Positions 34,701 through 45,320 of a DNA stretch of 64,000 nucleotides are shown one piece after another. Location of the stretch: NCBI GenBank assembly GCA_032622095.1, contig CP136063.1:120984723-121048722 (forward strand), written 5' to 3'. Within the stretch, counting starts at the first letter, position 1. Every line of letters starts with the position of its first letter. The notes below the pieces were generated by a model that made no database searches, was not told the DNA's origin, and was given only the letters and a program-made list of their open reading frames with translations. Source of the stretch: Siphonodentalium dalli. Lineage: Eukaryota; Mollusca; Scaphopoda; Gadilida; Siphonodentaliidae. The position numbers were made by a program, and so were the translations under genes.

Positions 34701-35210
34701 TAGACTAGCATGTTAGCCCGCCACTGGCGGCAATAGTCAGAAACATGACAATTTTTAAGTTTTAAATATTTTTTTTAATTAATTTAATTTTTTGTTTTTC
34801 AATGAGTTAATATTTTGGTTTTTCAATGAGTTAATTGTGCCTTTTTAAATCTTTTTTTTTTGGTTTTTCAATGAGTTATTTGTGCCTTTTTAATTTTGTT
34901 TTTCAATTTTACCCGATTTTTTTTTTCAATGAACCCGTCCATGACACTTCCCGTATTTAGCAAGTTTGAGCTCAATCGGTTCGAGTCTATAAAGGACACA
35001 CACATATATATGACACTTCCCGTAGGTAGCAAGTTTGAGCTCAATCGGCATTCCCTGGAATATGACACTTCCCGTAGGTAGCAAGTTTGAGCTCAATCGC
35101 ATGTGTAGTAAAGATGTCTTATAAGCCGACATTGCCGTGGGGATGCCCGTTCCTACACGCGTTTTCGATTCTATGAAGTACCCACATATATACACACACA
35201 TAGTCTCAAA
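34701..35210 (+). repeat. Shortened copy of the Ngaro left-flank unit
   Basis: It has the same T-rich start and GACACTTCCCGTAGGTAGCA segments as 12.39-13.14 kb but lacks one internal segment, and it ends in TACACACACATAGTCTCAAA with no Ngaro sequence. Confidence 0.7.
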
Positions 35211-36227
35211 TTATGTTTTTTATTCTAATTGACACGGGCTCGCTATAACTCCGGCATTGGAAGGGTCATGTTAACTTCCGCCTGGACCCACGTGGCGTGA
35301 CGTAATTCACAACCACGTGTATTTACCTCGCGACCGCGACACACACAATGGCCCGATAATGGGCACACGTTCCCTGGCATTTCCCAGAAGATATTCATGG
35401 GGAGGTCAAGTGACCAATTTTGAAATTTTCTGGTCGCATTCGTCTGTATGTCTGAGGAATTCTCGGCTAGATATTGTTACCAACATGACATATTTAAATT
35501 AATCCCGCCGTGTACGCCAGCACCAACGGCAACGCGACATGTGCTGCGTTCTAAAAATAGGTCGATTGCAGTGGATTCGTACAGATGACGAAATATGAGT
35601 GCGACAGATAATATTGTTATAACGGTATATCTGGGGAGAAATCTGATGCTATATTCGTGATTATCTGGGATGAGTTCGGTATATATACCGAAGGTATATA
35701 CTGTAAAAACAAAGCGCGCCATCCGTGCTCGCAGGGAATAAATTTCGAGCGATAACGTTTGCGTAAATACGAAATTGTGAGTGTTGGTTTGTAACCGGGA
35801 TTTGTGAGAAGCATTATGCCTATAACTACCCCCCCCCCTCCCTAAGCCCTGACCTAAGTGTCATACATACTATAACAATGATGTTGTAAGAGCTCCAATA
35901 AATCTCCCCGCATAGGCAAGCACTCAATGTTCCCGTATAACTCTGCAGATGCGAATAACGTTGAATGGGAAACAGACGCTCTTTATAGAGATGCGTCAAA
36001 AACAAACGCTCATTAAATAATCACTTAATTAACCCACGCCGTGCCTTTGCGGTGATTTGAGATTGGAGAACGGGTGCTCTGAGCTTCTCTAAACCGCGAC
36101 CACGGTCGTGTCGGTGTGATTTGACACTTACATAGGAAGTTTGAGCTCAATCTTTACACGCGTTTTGGATTCTATGAAGTACACACATACATATATATAT
36201 ACGAAGTCTCAAAATATATAGTATAGA
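35211..36227 (+). repeat. Mosaic unit, partly a copy of 10.50-10.92 kb
   Basis: 35.23-35.60 kb repeats 10.50-10.92 kb. A TATATCTGGGGAGAAAT block, the C-run module (35829-35840) and a standard body and tail follow. Confidence 0.65.
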
Positions 36228-36980
36228 AGACTAGCAGGTTAGCCCGCCACTGGCGGCAATCGTCAGAAACATGACAATTTATAATTTTTTAATTAATTTT
36301 TTAATTTAATTTTTTGTTTTTCAATGAGTTAATTGTGCCTTTTTAATTTACTGGCTTTTTTAATTAAGTTTTTAAATTAATTTTTTAATAAATTTTTTTG
36401 TTTTTCAATGAGTTAATTGTGCCTTTTGAATTTACTGGCTTTTTAAATTAATTTTTTTAATTTAATTTTTTTATTGAATTTTTTGTTTTTCAATGAGTTA
36501 ATTTTTTAATTTCATTTTTTGTTTTTCAATTTGACCCGATTTGATCATTTTCAAGGTCAGGTCGGGGTCACAATTTAACCCGTCCATGACAATTCCCGTA
36601 GGTAGCAAGTTTGAGCTCAATCGGTTCGAGTCTATAAAGGACACACACATATAGGCCCTATATCATTTGTGGGTACCCGTTTGAAGGTCAATGTCACCTC
36701 GCGCGGAAAAACTGACCCGTATTTATACTCGTCGTGTATATAGACGCTCTTTATCAACGACACTGCGGATAGGAACGCTCTTTAACTATCAACGCGATTA
36801 ACTCCGCATTGCCTTTTTTTGTTACTGAGAGTGGAGAACTGGTGCTCTGAGCTTCTCCATAACGCCGCGACGACCATTCCCCTGGGTTTTTACCCTTAGA
36901 TGGGAAGTTTGAGCCCGATCGGTCCAGCCGTTTTCGAGTCTATAAAGGACAAATATACGGAAGTCTCAAAATATATAGGA
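36228..36980 (+). repeat. T-rich unit with one GGTCAAGGTC-type module
   Basis: Repeated TTTTTGTTTTTCAATGAG phrases are followed by a fragment of the 130-bp module (36.53-36.60 kb), a GTGGGTACCCGTTTGAAGG fragment and a tail. Confidence 0.6.
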
Positions 36981-37818
36981 GACTAGCAGGTTAGCCCGCC
37001 ACTGGCGACATTCGTCCCATGGCTTTGTTCGAAAAAGCAATTGCAACAGGTTCCGAGACACTTGTGCTGCATTTGCACCAAATTTCGGCAATAGTCAGAA
37101 ACATGACAATTTTAATTAATTTTTTTGTTTTTCAATGAGTTAATTTTTTTGTTTTTCAATGAGTTAATTGTGCCTTTTTAATTTTTTAATTGAATTTTTT
37201 GTTTTAAAATTTTACCCGATTTTTTATTTTTTTTCAAGGAGTTAATTGTGCCTTTTTAATTTTGTTTTTCAATTTTACCCGATTTTTGTTTGTTTTTCAA
37301 TTAACCCGTCCATGACACTTCCCGTATTTAGCAAGTTTGAGCTCAATCGCTTCGAGTCTATAAAGGACACACACATATAAATGACACTTCCCGTAGGTAG
37401 CAATTTTGAGCTTAATCGGCATTCCCTGTAATTTCCCAGTCAATATTTAGCAAGTTTGAGCTCAATCGGTTCGAGTCTATAAAGGACACACTCATATATA
37501 TGACACTTCCCGTAGGTAGCAAGTTTGAGCTCAATCGGCATTCCCTGGAATTTCCCAGTCACCAACGCGGCGTAATTTTGGTACATATATAGAGACCAAT
37601 TGTCCATCGGCTGTCATGTGTAGTAAAGATGTATTATAAGCCGACATTGCCGTGGGGATGCCCGTTCCTACACGCGTTTTCGATTCTATGAAGTACCCAC
37701 ATATATACACACATACACACATATATCCGATCGGTCGAGGTGTTGGTATCTGATGCAAAAGACGAAATTGTGAGTGTTGGTCAATAGTCCCCGTGGTGAA
37801 CCCCAACGCGACGTAAAC
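36981..37818 (+). repeat. Unit resembling the Ngaro left flank, without insertion
   Basis: 37.26-37.73 kb matches 12.68-13.13 kb through CACATATATACACACATACA and then runs into CGATCGGTCGAGGTGTTGG without retrotransposon DNA. It ends AACGCGACGTAAAC before the target duplication of the next transposon. Confidence 0.7.
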
Positions 37819-37965
37819 ATGTCACAGTGGATCAACGGACACGAACCAAAACCGGAAGTCGTAGATTTCGAGGTGGAGAAATATCTGTCGACAAATATTT
37901 GTAGACATTTTTGGACGTTTTTTTGGGAAAATAAACGCTTGGATACCATATCTGACCAACTGAAG
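37819..37965 (+). other. Exon-like ORF segment in the left inverted repeat
   Basis: An open segment of exactly 49 codons runs from an ATG built from the target duplication plus the element end (ATG-TCA-CAG-TGG) to a strong donor-like AAG|GTGAGT (GT at 37966). It starts MSQWINGHEPKPEVVDF and has no family I recognise. The right inverted repeat carries the same frame and donor but no ATG. This may be a remnant of a captured first exon or may be chance. Confidence 0.3.
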
Positions 37966-38271
37966 GTGAGTGAATATTTCTTCGCTAATGTTCGGACACC
38001 GACGATCAATTTAAGTCAGTTGCCATTGTTCGATCGCGGAAAAAATGTCATTTAATCATCGCCGCGAGACGATTTCTTCCCCAAAATATCCCAGAAAATC
38101 ATACTTTTCACATTCATCGCAGACAACTGTCGCAACAACCTATACACCGATCGAAAGGCCTGTTTTCCTCCCACAAATGCATATTTTGAGTATTTTCACG
38201 GACTGTCTCAAAATTCCAAATTTCATCTTTTGATGTAGGTACCCACCTCGAAAATACTGTCCGGTTAGTCC
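37823..38271 (+). repeat. Left terminal inverted repeat of the 4-kb transposon
   Basis: 449 bp matching the reverse complement of 41341-41790 with only scattered differences (for example GATGTAGG against GATGCAGG). After the CACAGTG end, ACCAAAACC follows a 15-base interval. Confidence 0.85.
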
Positions 38272-39658
38272 CGAAAAATTTAATCATTAGTTGTAAAAAA
38301 TCTGTCCGCTTAGTCGTGATTTTGCTGAGGTCTGCCATCTTCAAGTTCTGGTCGAAAAAGCAATTTTGCCGCAGATGATGGGCGTTTCATTTGACTTTTA
38401 CGTGGCCACAATGGTTCTGGGTGTCCATAATGTTGTATATGTCTCCTGGTACAACATAACATCCAGGCGGTGACTATATATATAACTGAACTGTAACCTG
38501 TAACTGAAATCCAACTACGAAGTACATGTTTGGTAAACATATAACTTTTGATGTATGTCATATTGTTAACTCTGTCTTGTCATCACTCTCGAAAGGCCGA
38601 CATAAAAAAAAAATGATTTACATCCAACTTTTTTCAGAAAAATGCAGCGGTGTGCCGATTTTTACCCTTTATATTTGATTATACACTCGCAACGAGTTGT
38701 GGCCCACAACTTGTGGGGTTATACAGGAAGCAGCTTGTTCGTCCTTTCGTGGATGCAATTTTCCGAGTTTTTATTCCTAAGTTTTGCGGTCATTTGTTTT
38801 TTTTGGCTTGGCATATATATATTTAGTACCATGGGAACATGCGAACATATATGAATATGAAATATGTCAGACCTTTTTGTGTGGAGTTATATGACATTTT
38901 TCGACTTAGAAAATTATTGTTTTCAATATTCAGCAATGGTTAAAACAATAATGAGGAGGGGACAAAAACATACAGTCGGAGGGGTGTACAGCTATATCTG
39001 TTACTAATATTAGCTTAAGTTCAAGTCCACTAAGCGATATTATTTTATAATTCCAGGTGCTATTGACGAGAGGATCGCATGCATGCCTTCATATATGTAA
39101 CCACTGTGAGGCAACGGCTTGCGGCTTCGCTGAGGCAATCGACGATGGGATTTTACAACACCCGAATGAATGTTTGAAAATAAAATTATTGAAAATAAAA
39201 AATATAAAAATTATTTATAATAAAATACTATACAATACTATACTATACAATACTATACGAAATATTGGTACTCTCGGTTGATATAGAGAATAGAAACATC
39301 ATCTGGAAAACTCCAGTGTTCTTTCGAGTTGTTGTATTCTTAATCCCACCTTGGCTGTCCATTAATGTAGAAGTGTTGTGTTTCCTACATGTATATAGCG
39401 GGTAAAATTCCAATCTATAGCGTACAACTGAATGTGGAACCAGATGCAAGTTACTTTTGTAAATATATAGGCACGTGATTTTTGTCCTGTTGTATTCAAA
39501 TCGCGCCATACTTAATTGTTTCCACGTTGATTCACACACTGGATAATTTGGTTGGGAAGTTTTTAACGCAAATGGTCGCGTATATATTCAAATTTAAGCG
39601 ACAGAAGACATGCAGACAGACCCTATATACTCGTTCATATATATAGACAAAAAATTAA
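38272..39658. other. Interior of the 4-kb transposon, left part
   Basis: AT-rich, with a 70-codon ORF (38642-38854) containing a hydrophobic stretch but no recognisable domain, and an AT-rich microsatellite at 39175-39260 (AATACTATAC repeats). No transposase motif is seen. Confidence 0.4.
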
Positions 39659-39928
39659 CTGTATGGGAGGTCAAATTCACATTTAATAATGAATTGCGCT
39701 TAAGCGCATATACCATATATCGCGCTGAAGCAATCATATGGCATTTGCACATAATTGAAATGAATTGCGCTTAAGTGCAATTAATTGCGATTAAGCGCTA
39801 TGAGTTGCTTGGGAGTAAGTGTAACTACCCATAAAACCTAACTATTAGCATGACCGGGTGTATCTGCATTTGGCTAATTTAAACTAAAGGTCCTCAATCC
39901 GATTAGAAAGACCATATTATAAAGATAC

Positions 39929-40100
39929 AACAACAACAACAAGGGGAGAGGAGCTTCACTAAGTTTCGTAACTTGTGCTCCGATCCCCTGTGCACCCACA
40001 ACATCATCCATATATTCTGTTTGTAAATTATTCCATGTATTTGTGGGTCACAATAAATATGTTCAAACAAAAAACAACAACACCAACAACAACAACAATA
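39929..40100 (+). mobile_element. Non-LTR retrotransposon 3' tail
   Basis: GGGGAGAGGAGC and GCTCCGATCCCC form a stem. CACAATAAATATGTTCAAAC (AATAAA at 40052-40057) and an AAC-rich tail follow. The LINE at 52.7-52.8 kb ends in the same style (GGGAGAGG stem, AATAAATATGTTTAAACC), so this is probably a 5'-truncated relative. Confidence 0.55.
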
Positions 40101-40239
40101 TTTCTTCAAAATAAGCTTTAGTTATCAGAATCGATTAACTGCAAAAAATAATGCTGACCACTGTCAACTATGGTATCAAATTTCCCAAAAACGTGTGATT
40201 TATAAACATTTTGTTCAACAAAATATGGCCGTATAATTG

Positions 40240-40440
40240 CTAAAGTATCACGAAATTTTACCGTATTACCACTTGTTTTAGAGTTATCCATCTTCATCCG
40301 CAATTTTGACCGAAACCACCCTTTTCACGAGGCGTGTTTCTGGGCAGCAATCAATTGAAATAACAAACTTCAATAATCGATATCTGATCACACTTGAGCT
40401 TTGATGGGTTGGTTCCTCGACTCGACTAAAACAGAAGATA
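40240..40440. repeat. Diverged fragment related to the AGGTACTC MITE
   Basis: TTTTAGAGTTATCCATC, CAATAATCGATATCTGATCA and GAGCTTTGATGGGTTGGTTC with CTCGACTCGA follow the same order as 45.05-45.21 kb and 54.64-54.80 kb, with substitutions. Confidence 0.55.
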
Positions 40441-40693
40441 ATACTGTCGCGAGTCACCCATTTTGATAAAGAATTTAGGCTAGTTCACAATCCCAACTAT
40501 CCAAAGCAATGAAAACAAGGAGGTGATATGTCAATATGAGTTCAGGTTTAGTTATAGATACACATATTTATTCACCAGGGGTACATAGTTACATACAGTA
40601 TAACCATGAATTGCGCTTAATCGCAAATAATTATGCTTAAGTGCTATTGCTTAACTGCAATTAATTATGAAATGTGAATTTGGCCTCTCATAG

Positions 40694-41340
40694 AAAGGAA
40701 ATAAACATCTGCATATTTGATGGCTATGCTATAATATGTAATATTAGCGAAAATTCTCCGAAATATGGGTGGGTGACTGTAGTTTAAAACATAAAAATAA
40801 AGGGGTGTATATATACCCGAAAGATGTAGTTAAAACTTTATACAATCGTAATCAAAACTCGGGTGGTGGGTCCCGAAAGTGGCCATAATGAAAAAGAACA
40901 GCCATGGGTCCAGATTTGTTTTTTTCTGAAATTAATCGAATTTTAATTGTTTTTTAAGTATCAAATTTCACGCTATATACTGGCTGAAATATCAAACTAT
41001 TGGAAAATACATCTACACCTCCCACCACCAAAACAATCCTGTTGCTACGGCCTTGGTCATGGAGGGCATTGTAATATTCTTGTTCTAACAATATTTCCAT
41101 AAATTATTTTTTGGTTAATGACCTTACACGATCTGAACGAATATATGAGAACAAATTGCAAACTGTACTCGGTAACTAAACTTGATCAGTATACTATAGT
41201 TGCAACAGAAAAGCAGTTGCCCAAAAACGTGTCACTGTTAACGAAAGGCAGCCAACCAACTAATCCATTTCGACTCTTGATTGAACAACAAAAACTGTCC
41301 GCCGGGTCTGGTGGATTGCAACTAAATCCCGGGGTGTACA
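40694..41340. other. Interior of the 4-kb transposon, right part
   Basis: No conserved domain. A 147-codon ORF opens at 41118 and runs into the right inverted repeat to 41561. Its second half is only the inverted-repeat sequence read in one frame, and I do not regard it as a supported gene. Confidence 0.4.
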
Positions 41341-41790
41341 GGACTAACCGGACAGTATTTTCGAGGTGGGTACCTGCATCAAAAGATGAAATTTGGAATT
41401 TTGAGACAGTCCGTGAAAATACTCAAAATATGCATTTGTGGGGGGGAAAACAGGCCTTTCGACCTGTATATAGGTTGTTGCGACAGCTGTCTGCGATGAA
41501 TGTGAAAAGTCTGATGTTCTGGGATATTTTGGGGAAGAAATCGTCTCGCGGCGATGATTAAATGACATATTTTCCGCGATCGAACAATGACAACTGACTT
41601 AAATTGATCGTCGGTGTCCGAACATTAGCGAAGAAATATTCACTCACCTTCAGTTGGTCAGATATGGTATCCAAGCGTTTATTTTCCCAAAAAACCGTCA
41701 AAAAATGTCAACAAATATTTGTCGACAGATATTTCTCCACCTCGAAATCTACGACTTCCGGTTTTGGTTCGTGTCCGTTGATCCACTGTG
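41341..41790 (-). repeat. Right terminal inverted repeat of the 4-kb transposon
   Basis: 450 bp, the reverse complement of 37823-38271, ending CCACTGTG before the ATGT target copy. Confidence 0.85.
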
Positions 41791-41794
41791 ATGT

Positions 41795-42341
41795 GTTGCG
41801 TTCTAAAAATAGGAAAGCACTTTCTCTCTGCTTTCGAGCGATAACGTTTGCGTAAAATACGACATTGTGAGTGTTGGTTCGTAACCGGGATTTCTGAGAA
41901 GCATTATGCCTATAACTACCCCCCCCCCCCTAAGCCCTGACCTAAGTGTCATACATACTATAACAATGATGTTGTAAACTTGTAAGAGTACTACATCCAA
42001 TAAATCTCCCCGCATAGGAAATGCAGTCAATGTTACCGTATAACTCTGCAGATGCGAATAACGTTGAATGGGAAACAGACGCTCTTTATATAGAGATGCT
42101 TCAAAAACAAACGCTCATTAAATAATCACTTGATTAACCCCCGCCGTGCCTTTGCGGTGATTTGAGATTGGAGAACGGGTGATCTGAGCTTCTCTAAACC
42201 GCGACCACGGTCGTGTCGGTGGTATTTGACACTTACATAGGAAGTTTGAGCTCAATCTTTACACGCGTTTTGGATTCTATGAAGTACCCACACACATATA
42301 TACAAATATATATATACGGAGTTCTCAAAATATATAGTATA
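41795..42341 (+). repeat. Mosaic unit right of the 4-kb transposon
   Basis: It resumes the interrupted host repeat at GTTGCGTTCTAAAAATAGG. The C-run module (41920-41931), the CTTTATATAGAGATGCTTCA body and a standard tail follow. Confidence 0.7.
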
Positions 42342-43084
42342 GACTAGCAGATTAGCCCGTCACTGGCGGAATTTGTCCCATGGCTTTGTTGTTTCCCCTC
42401 TGCTTTCATCCGTCGAAAGGCGCAATTCGACGTTGAATAAACCATTTTGAAGGTCAAGGTCAGGTCGGGGTAACGATTTGACCCGTCCAAAACACTCCCC
42501 GGATAAAAGTAACCCTAGGTATCAATTTTCGTCTAAATCCGTAGAAAGCGCGATTTGACCTTTAATTGACAATGTTGAAGGTCAAAGTCAGGTCGGGGTC
42601 ACGATTTCACCCGTTCAACACACTCCCCGGACAAAAATACCCCTAGGTATCAAATTTCGTCGAAATCCCATCGAAAGGCGCGATTTGACCTTGAATTGAC
42701 AATTTTAAAGGTCAATGTCAGGTCGGGGTCACGATTTGACACGTCCAACTGCTCCCCTGGCAAAAGTACCCCTAGGTATAAAATTTCGTCGAAATCCCGT
42801 CGAAAAGCGCGATTTTACCTTGAATTGACCATTTTGAAGGTCATGTCGGGGTCATGATTTGACCCGTCCAAAACACTCCCCGGTCAAAAGCATCCCTAGG
42901 CATACAATTTCTTCGAAATCACGTCGAAAGGCGCGATTTGACCTTGAATTGACCATTTTGAAGGTCAAGGTCAGGTCGGGGTCACGATTTGACCCGTCCA
43001 TGACACTTCTCGTGGCTTTTTACCCTTAGGTAGCAAGTTTGGGCGAAATCGGTAGAGCCGTTAATTCGTATATATATATATTTG
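42342..43084 (+). repeat. Unit of ~130-bp GGTCAAGGTC modules
   Basis: Five diverged module copies (starts near 42430, 42560, 42680, 42820 and 42945), some with GTCGAAAGGCGCGATTTGAC in place of the earlier TCCGTTTTACCC joint, then a short tail with a TA tract. Confidence 0.7.
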
Positions 43085-43590
43085 TCCTTTATAGACTCTA
43101 AAACGGCTGCACCGATTGGGCTCAACCTTCCAATCTAAGGGTAAAAACCCACGGGAATGGTCGTCGCGGCGTTTTGGAGAAGCTCAGAGCACTCGTTCTC
43201 CACTCTCAGTCACAAAAAACGGCACTTCGGAGTTAATAGCGTTGATAGTTAAAGAGCGTTCCTATCCGCAGTGTCATTGATAAAGAGCGTATACATACGT
43301 GTGTAATGTGATTCTTACGTCTGGGTCTGGGCGTGTGCATCTAAGACTGTATCCAGACATAAGCGTGTTGTGTGACGACATTCCCAACACCTAGCAGGGA
43401 CAAATATCTATTAGCCAACATCAAGGCGTGTCTTGTGACGTATTAATTCAAATGCTTTCGATCAAACAATATTCTCCGTCGCACTCATCTCTACGAATCC
43501 ACTGCAATCGACCTATTTTTAGAACGCAACACATGGTACCAAAATTACGTCGCGTTGGTGATGGGGGTGCACGGCGGGATTAATTAAATA
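43085..43590 (-). repeat. Inverted unit fragment
   Basis: The reverse complement of the 10.83-11.35 kb unit: tail (CCTTTATAGACTCTAAAACG), body (GGAGAAGCTCAGAGCACTC), then CGACCTATTTTTAGAACGCA. It is the only clearly inverted piece seen in the array. Confidence 0.7.
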
Positions 43591-44440
43591 TGTCATTTTT
43601 TTTCTTCAAAGTAACCCCGTACGTCGCTGATGCCCAAAATATCGCCCAAGGTCATTTGCGGGTACCCGTGTCAAGGTCATGTTGGGTGGACAAAATAACC
43701 CGAAAAAATATTTCCCGTCCCGAGTTGACCATACATAACAAATTTCACATCGATGTCACCGCTGACTATCGAAATATCACCCAAGGTCATTTGTGGGTAC
43801 CCGTTTCAAGGTCAAGGCAACCTCGGGCGGACAAACCGACCCGACGAAAATCTCCCCCGTCCCTTGGAACCACTAAGTACGAAATTTCGTCTCGATATCC
43901 CCAGTTTTGACCTGCAGTATATTTTCACTAAAGTAGATAAACGCTCTTTAATAGCGACGCCTAGCTCATATACAAACGCTCATTAATTATCACGCAATTA
44001 ACCCATCAATCCCCATTACGGTGGCAGTTGAAGGGTGAAGGAGTGGTCGCATGGGCTCGCGAATGGTCCGAGTGCACTGCCTGCGGATTTTTACCCTTAC
44101 ACGGCAAGTTTGGGTTCAATCGGCCCAGCAGTTTTCGTCTCGATATCCCCAGTTTCCGAGACGGTCAAATGCCGTATATTTTCACTAAAGTAGATAAACA
44201 CTCTTTAATAGCGACGCGTCATATACTTGTAAACTCTCATTAATTATTACGCGATTAACCCATCAATCCCCATTGCGGTGGCAGTTGAAGGGTGAAGGAT
44301 TGGTCGCACGAGCTCGCGAATGTCCGATGACACTTCCCGTTGTTTTTTACCCTTAGATAGGAAGTTTGGGCTCAATCGGTCGAGCCGTTTTCGAGTCTAT
44401 AAAGGATATGCACACGAAAGTCTCAAAATATAGATAAGTT
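43591..44440 (+). repeat. Last units of the mosaic array
   Basis: GGGTACCCGTTTCAAGGTC modules (43.66-43.90 kb, matched at 4.97-5.15 kb) precede two successive AAACGCTCTTTAATAGCGAC bodies with GGCAGTTGAAGGGTGAAGG. A tail ends in CTCAAAATATAGATAAG at 44.44 kb, where unit structure stops. Confidence 0.65.
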
Positions 44441-44459
44441 ATATTAATATTAGGACCAC

Positions 44460-44815
44460 TTCGTAATTAACGGCGCTTCAAAAATGCGCGCCAAAAAAAT
44501 TAGTCGCGCGCCGAAAGCGACAAAATGTCGCACATTTTGCCACTTGAGTCGCTTTCGGTGCGCGCCAAAATATGCGATATTTCTTATGTTTTGGCGCATG
44601 CATGCGAAAACGACAGAACATGCGATATTAGTCACTCATTTTCGCTTTGACATTTTTCATGTTTTGGCGCGTGCGAAAGCGATCGAACATGGGACATTAT
44701 TGTCACTATAATTTTGTCACTTTCGGCGCGCGCCAAAACAAGTGACATTTCACATATTTTAGGCGCGCGCGGCAAGCGCAATACATGCGACATTATGTTG
44801 CGTTCATATCAAGAT
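44460..44815. repeat. Degenerate GCGCGCCAAA / ATGCGACAT minisatellite
   Basis: Four to five copies of a ~70-base motif built from TTTTGGCGCGCGCGAAAGCG and AACATGCGACATTAT-like phrases. A single unit recurs at 48999-49045, so it is part of a dispersed element shared with that locus. Confidence 0.6.
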
Positions 44816-44848
44816 AGCTAAGTTGATTAATCAAAATAGCTAAGTTGT

Positions 44849-45320
44849 TTAAATGTGCTCAATCCGATAAAACTCCTCTCGATTACTATTTCAATGGCTT
44901 CGGGGGTCAAACATATTTGATTCGAGTCGAGGAAGTCACCCATCAAAGCTCAGATTTGTTAGATATCGATTTTAGAAATCTATTATTTTTCATTATCGGG
45001 AATACTTTCTGGCCCAGAACTCAGTCAAAATTGCGCACTTGATTTTAGAGTTATCCATCCTTGTCTGTTTGAATATTGTTTTGGTGTACACATCTCGAGC
45101 AGGATACGAAATTGACGGCCATTATTAGTATTCATCTCGAGAACATAACAAATTTCAAAAATCAATATCTAATAACTCTGAGCTTTGTTTGATGGGTTCC
45201 TCGACTCGAATCAAATATTTTTTACCCCCAAAGAAATAGTAATATAGGACCCTCTGATCGGATTGTTGTTGTTGGAATCTGTTGAGATGGGGACCCTCTG
45301 TTCGGATTGAGTACCTTTAA
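44849..45320. mobile_element. TTAA-flanked MITE, AGGTACTC family, copy 1
   Basis: About 470 bp, bounded by TTAA at 44849-44852 and 45317-45320. The ends (ATGTGCTCAATCCGA, a mutated left terminus, and TCGGATTGAGTACCT) are inverted. It is about 90% like copy 2 at 54432 over its length. GACCCTCTGATCGGATTG is a subterminal near-repeat of the right end. No ORF of note. TTAA targets are used by piggyBac and Kolobok transposases; the AGG start is more like Kolobok from memory, unverified. Confidence 0.75.

Larger units (their letters stand above)
39659..40693. mobile_element. 1.0-kb nested element with inverted ends and GCGCTTAAGCGC palindromes
   Basis: Left end CTGTATGGGAGGTCAAATTC and right end, on the minus strand, CTATGAGAGGCCAAATTC continue as inverted repeats for about 35 bases. 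Inside each end lie several copies of AATTGCGCTTAAGCGCA-like palindromes (39691-39805 and 40608-40665). No clear target duplication and no transposase. It lies wholly inside the 4-kb transposon. Confidence 0.6.
37819..41794. mobile_element. 4.0-kb DNA transposon with ~450-bp inverted repeats and CACAGTG ends
   Basis: The element proper is 37823-41790, flanked by ATGT at 37819-37822 and 41791-41794. The empty site GTAAACATGTGTTGCG exists at 31.59 and 32.80 kb, which confirms insertion with a 4-bp target duplication. Termini read CACAGTGGATCAACGG inward. CAC...GTG ends with a 4-bp duplication suggest the Chapaev branch of the CMC superfamily; Transib/RAG-type elements also begin CAC but normally give 5 bp. 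No transposase is visible, so it appears non-autonomous. The interior carries another inverted-repeat element and LINE and MITE fragments. Confidence 0.8.
2448..44440 (+). repeat. Head-to-tail mosaic array of modular repeat units
   Basis: About 25-30 units lie in one orientation. Each begins with a head such as GACTAGCAGGTTAGCCCGCC or GACTAGCCGATGAGCCCGAC and ends with CGTTTTCGAGTCTATAAAGG, a CA/TA microsatellite and TCTCAAAATATATAGTAG. Tail-head junctions are visible near 2720, 3478, 4034, 4843, 5690, 6385, 6868, 7397, 8580, 8920, 9538, 10094, 11403, 12386, 24437, 25315, 26450, 27890, 29356, 31010, 32288, 33493, 34701, 36228, 36981 and 42342. Bodies differ between units. Two large transposons and one inverted fragment interrupt the array. 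The family is not one I can name. Confidence 0.8.

Noticed and set aside
37823-37853. True RAG recombination signal or ProtoRAG element
   Set aside because: The heptamer and nonamer resemble an RSS, but the 15-base spacer, the 4-bp target duplication and the lack of any RAG-like ORF argue against it; kept only as a resemblance.
41118-41561. 147-codon ORF in the 4-kb transposon as a transposase
   Set aside because: Half of it is inverted-repeat sequence, it is short, and no DDE or zinc-finger motif is visible.
2448-44440. Helitrons as the source of the modular units
   Set aside because: Some junctions contain CTAG, but I found no consistent 5' TC end with a 3' hairpin before CTRR, and no Rep/helicase ORF.
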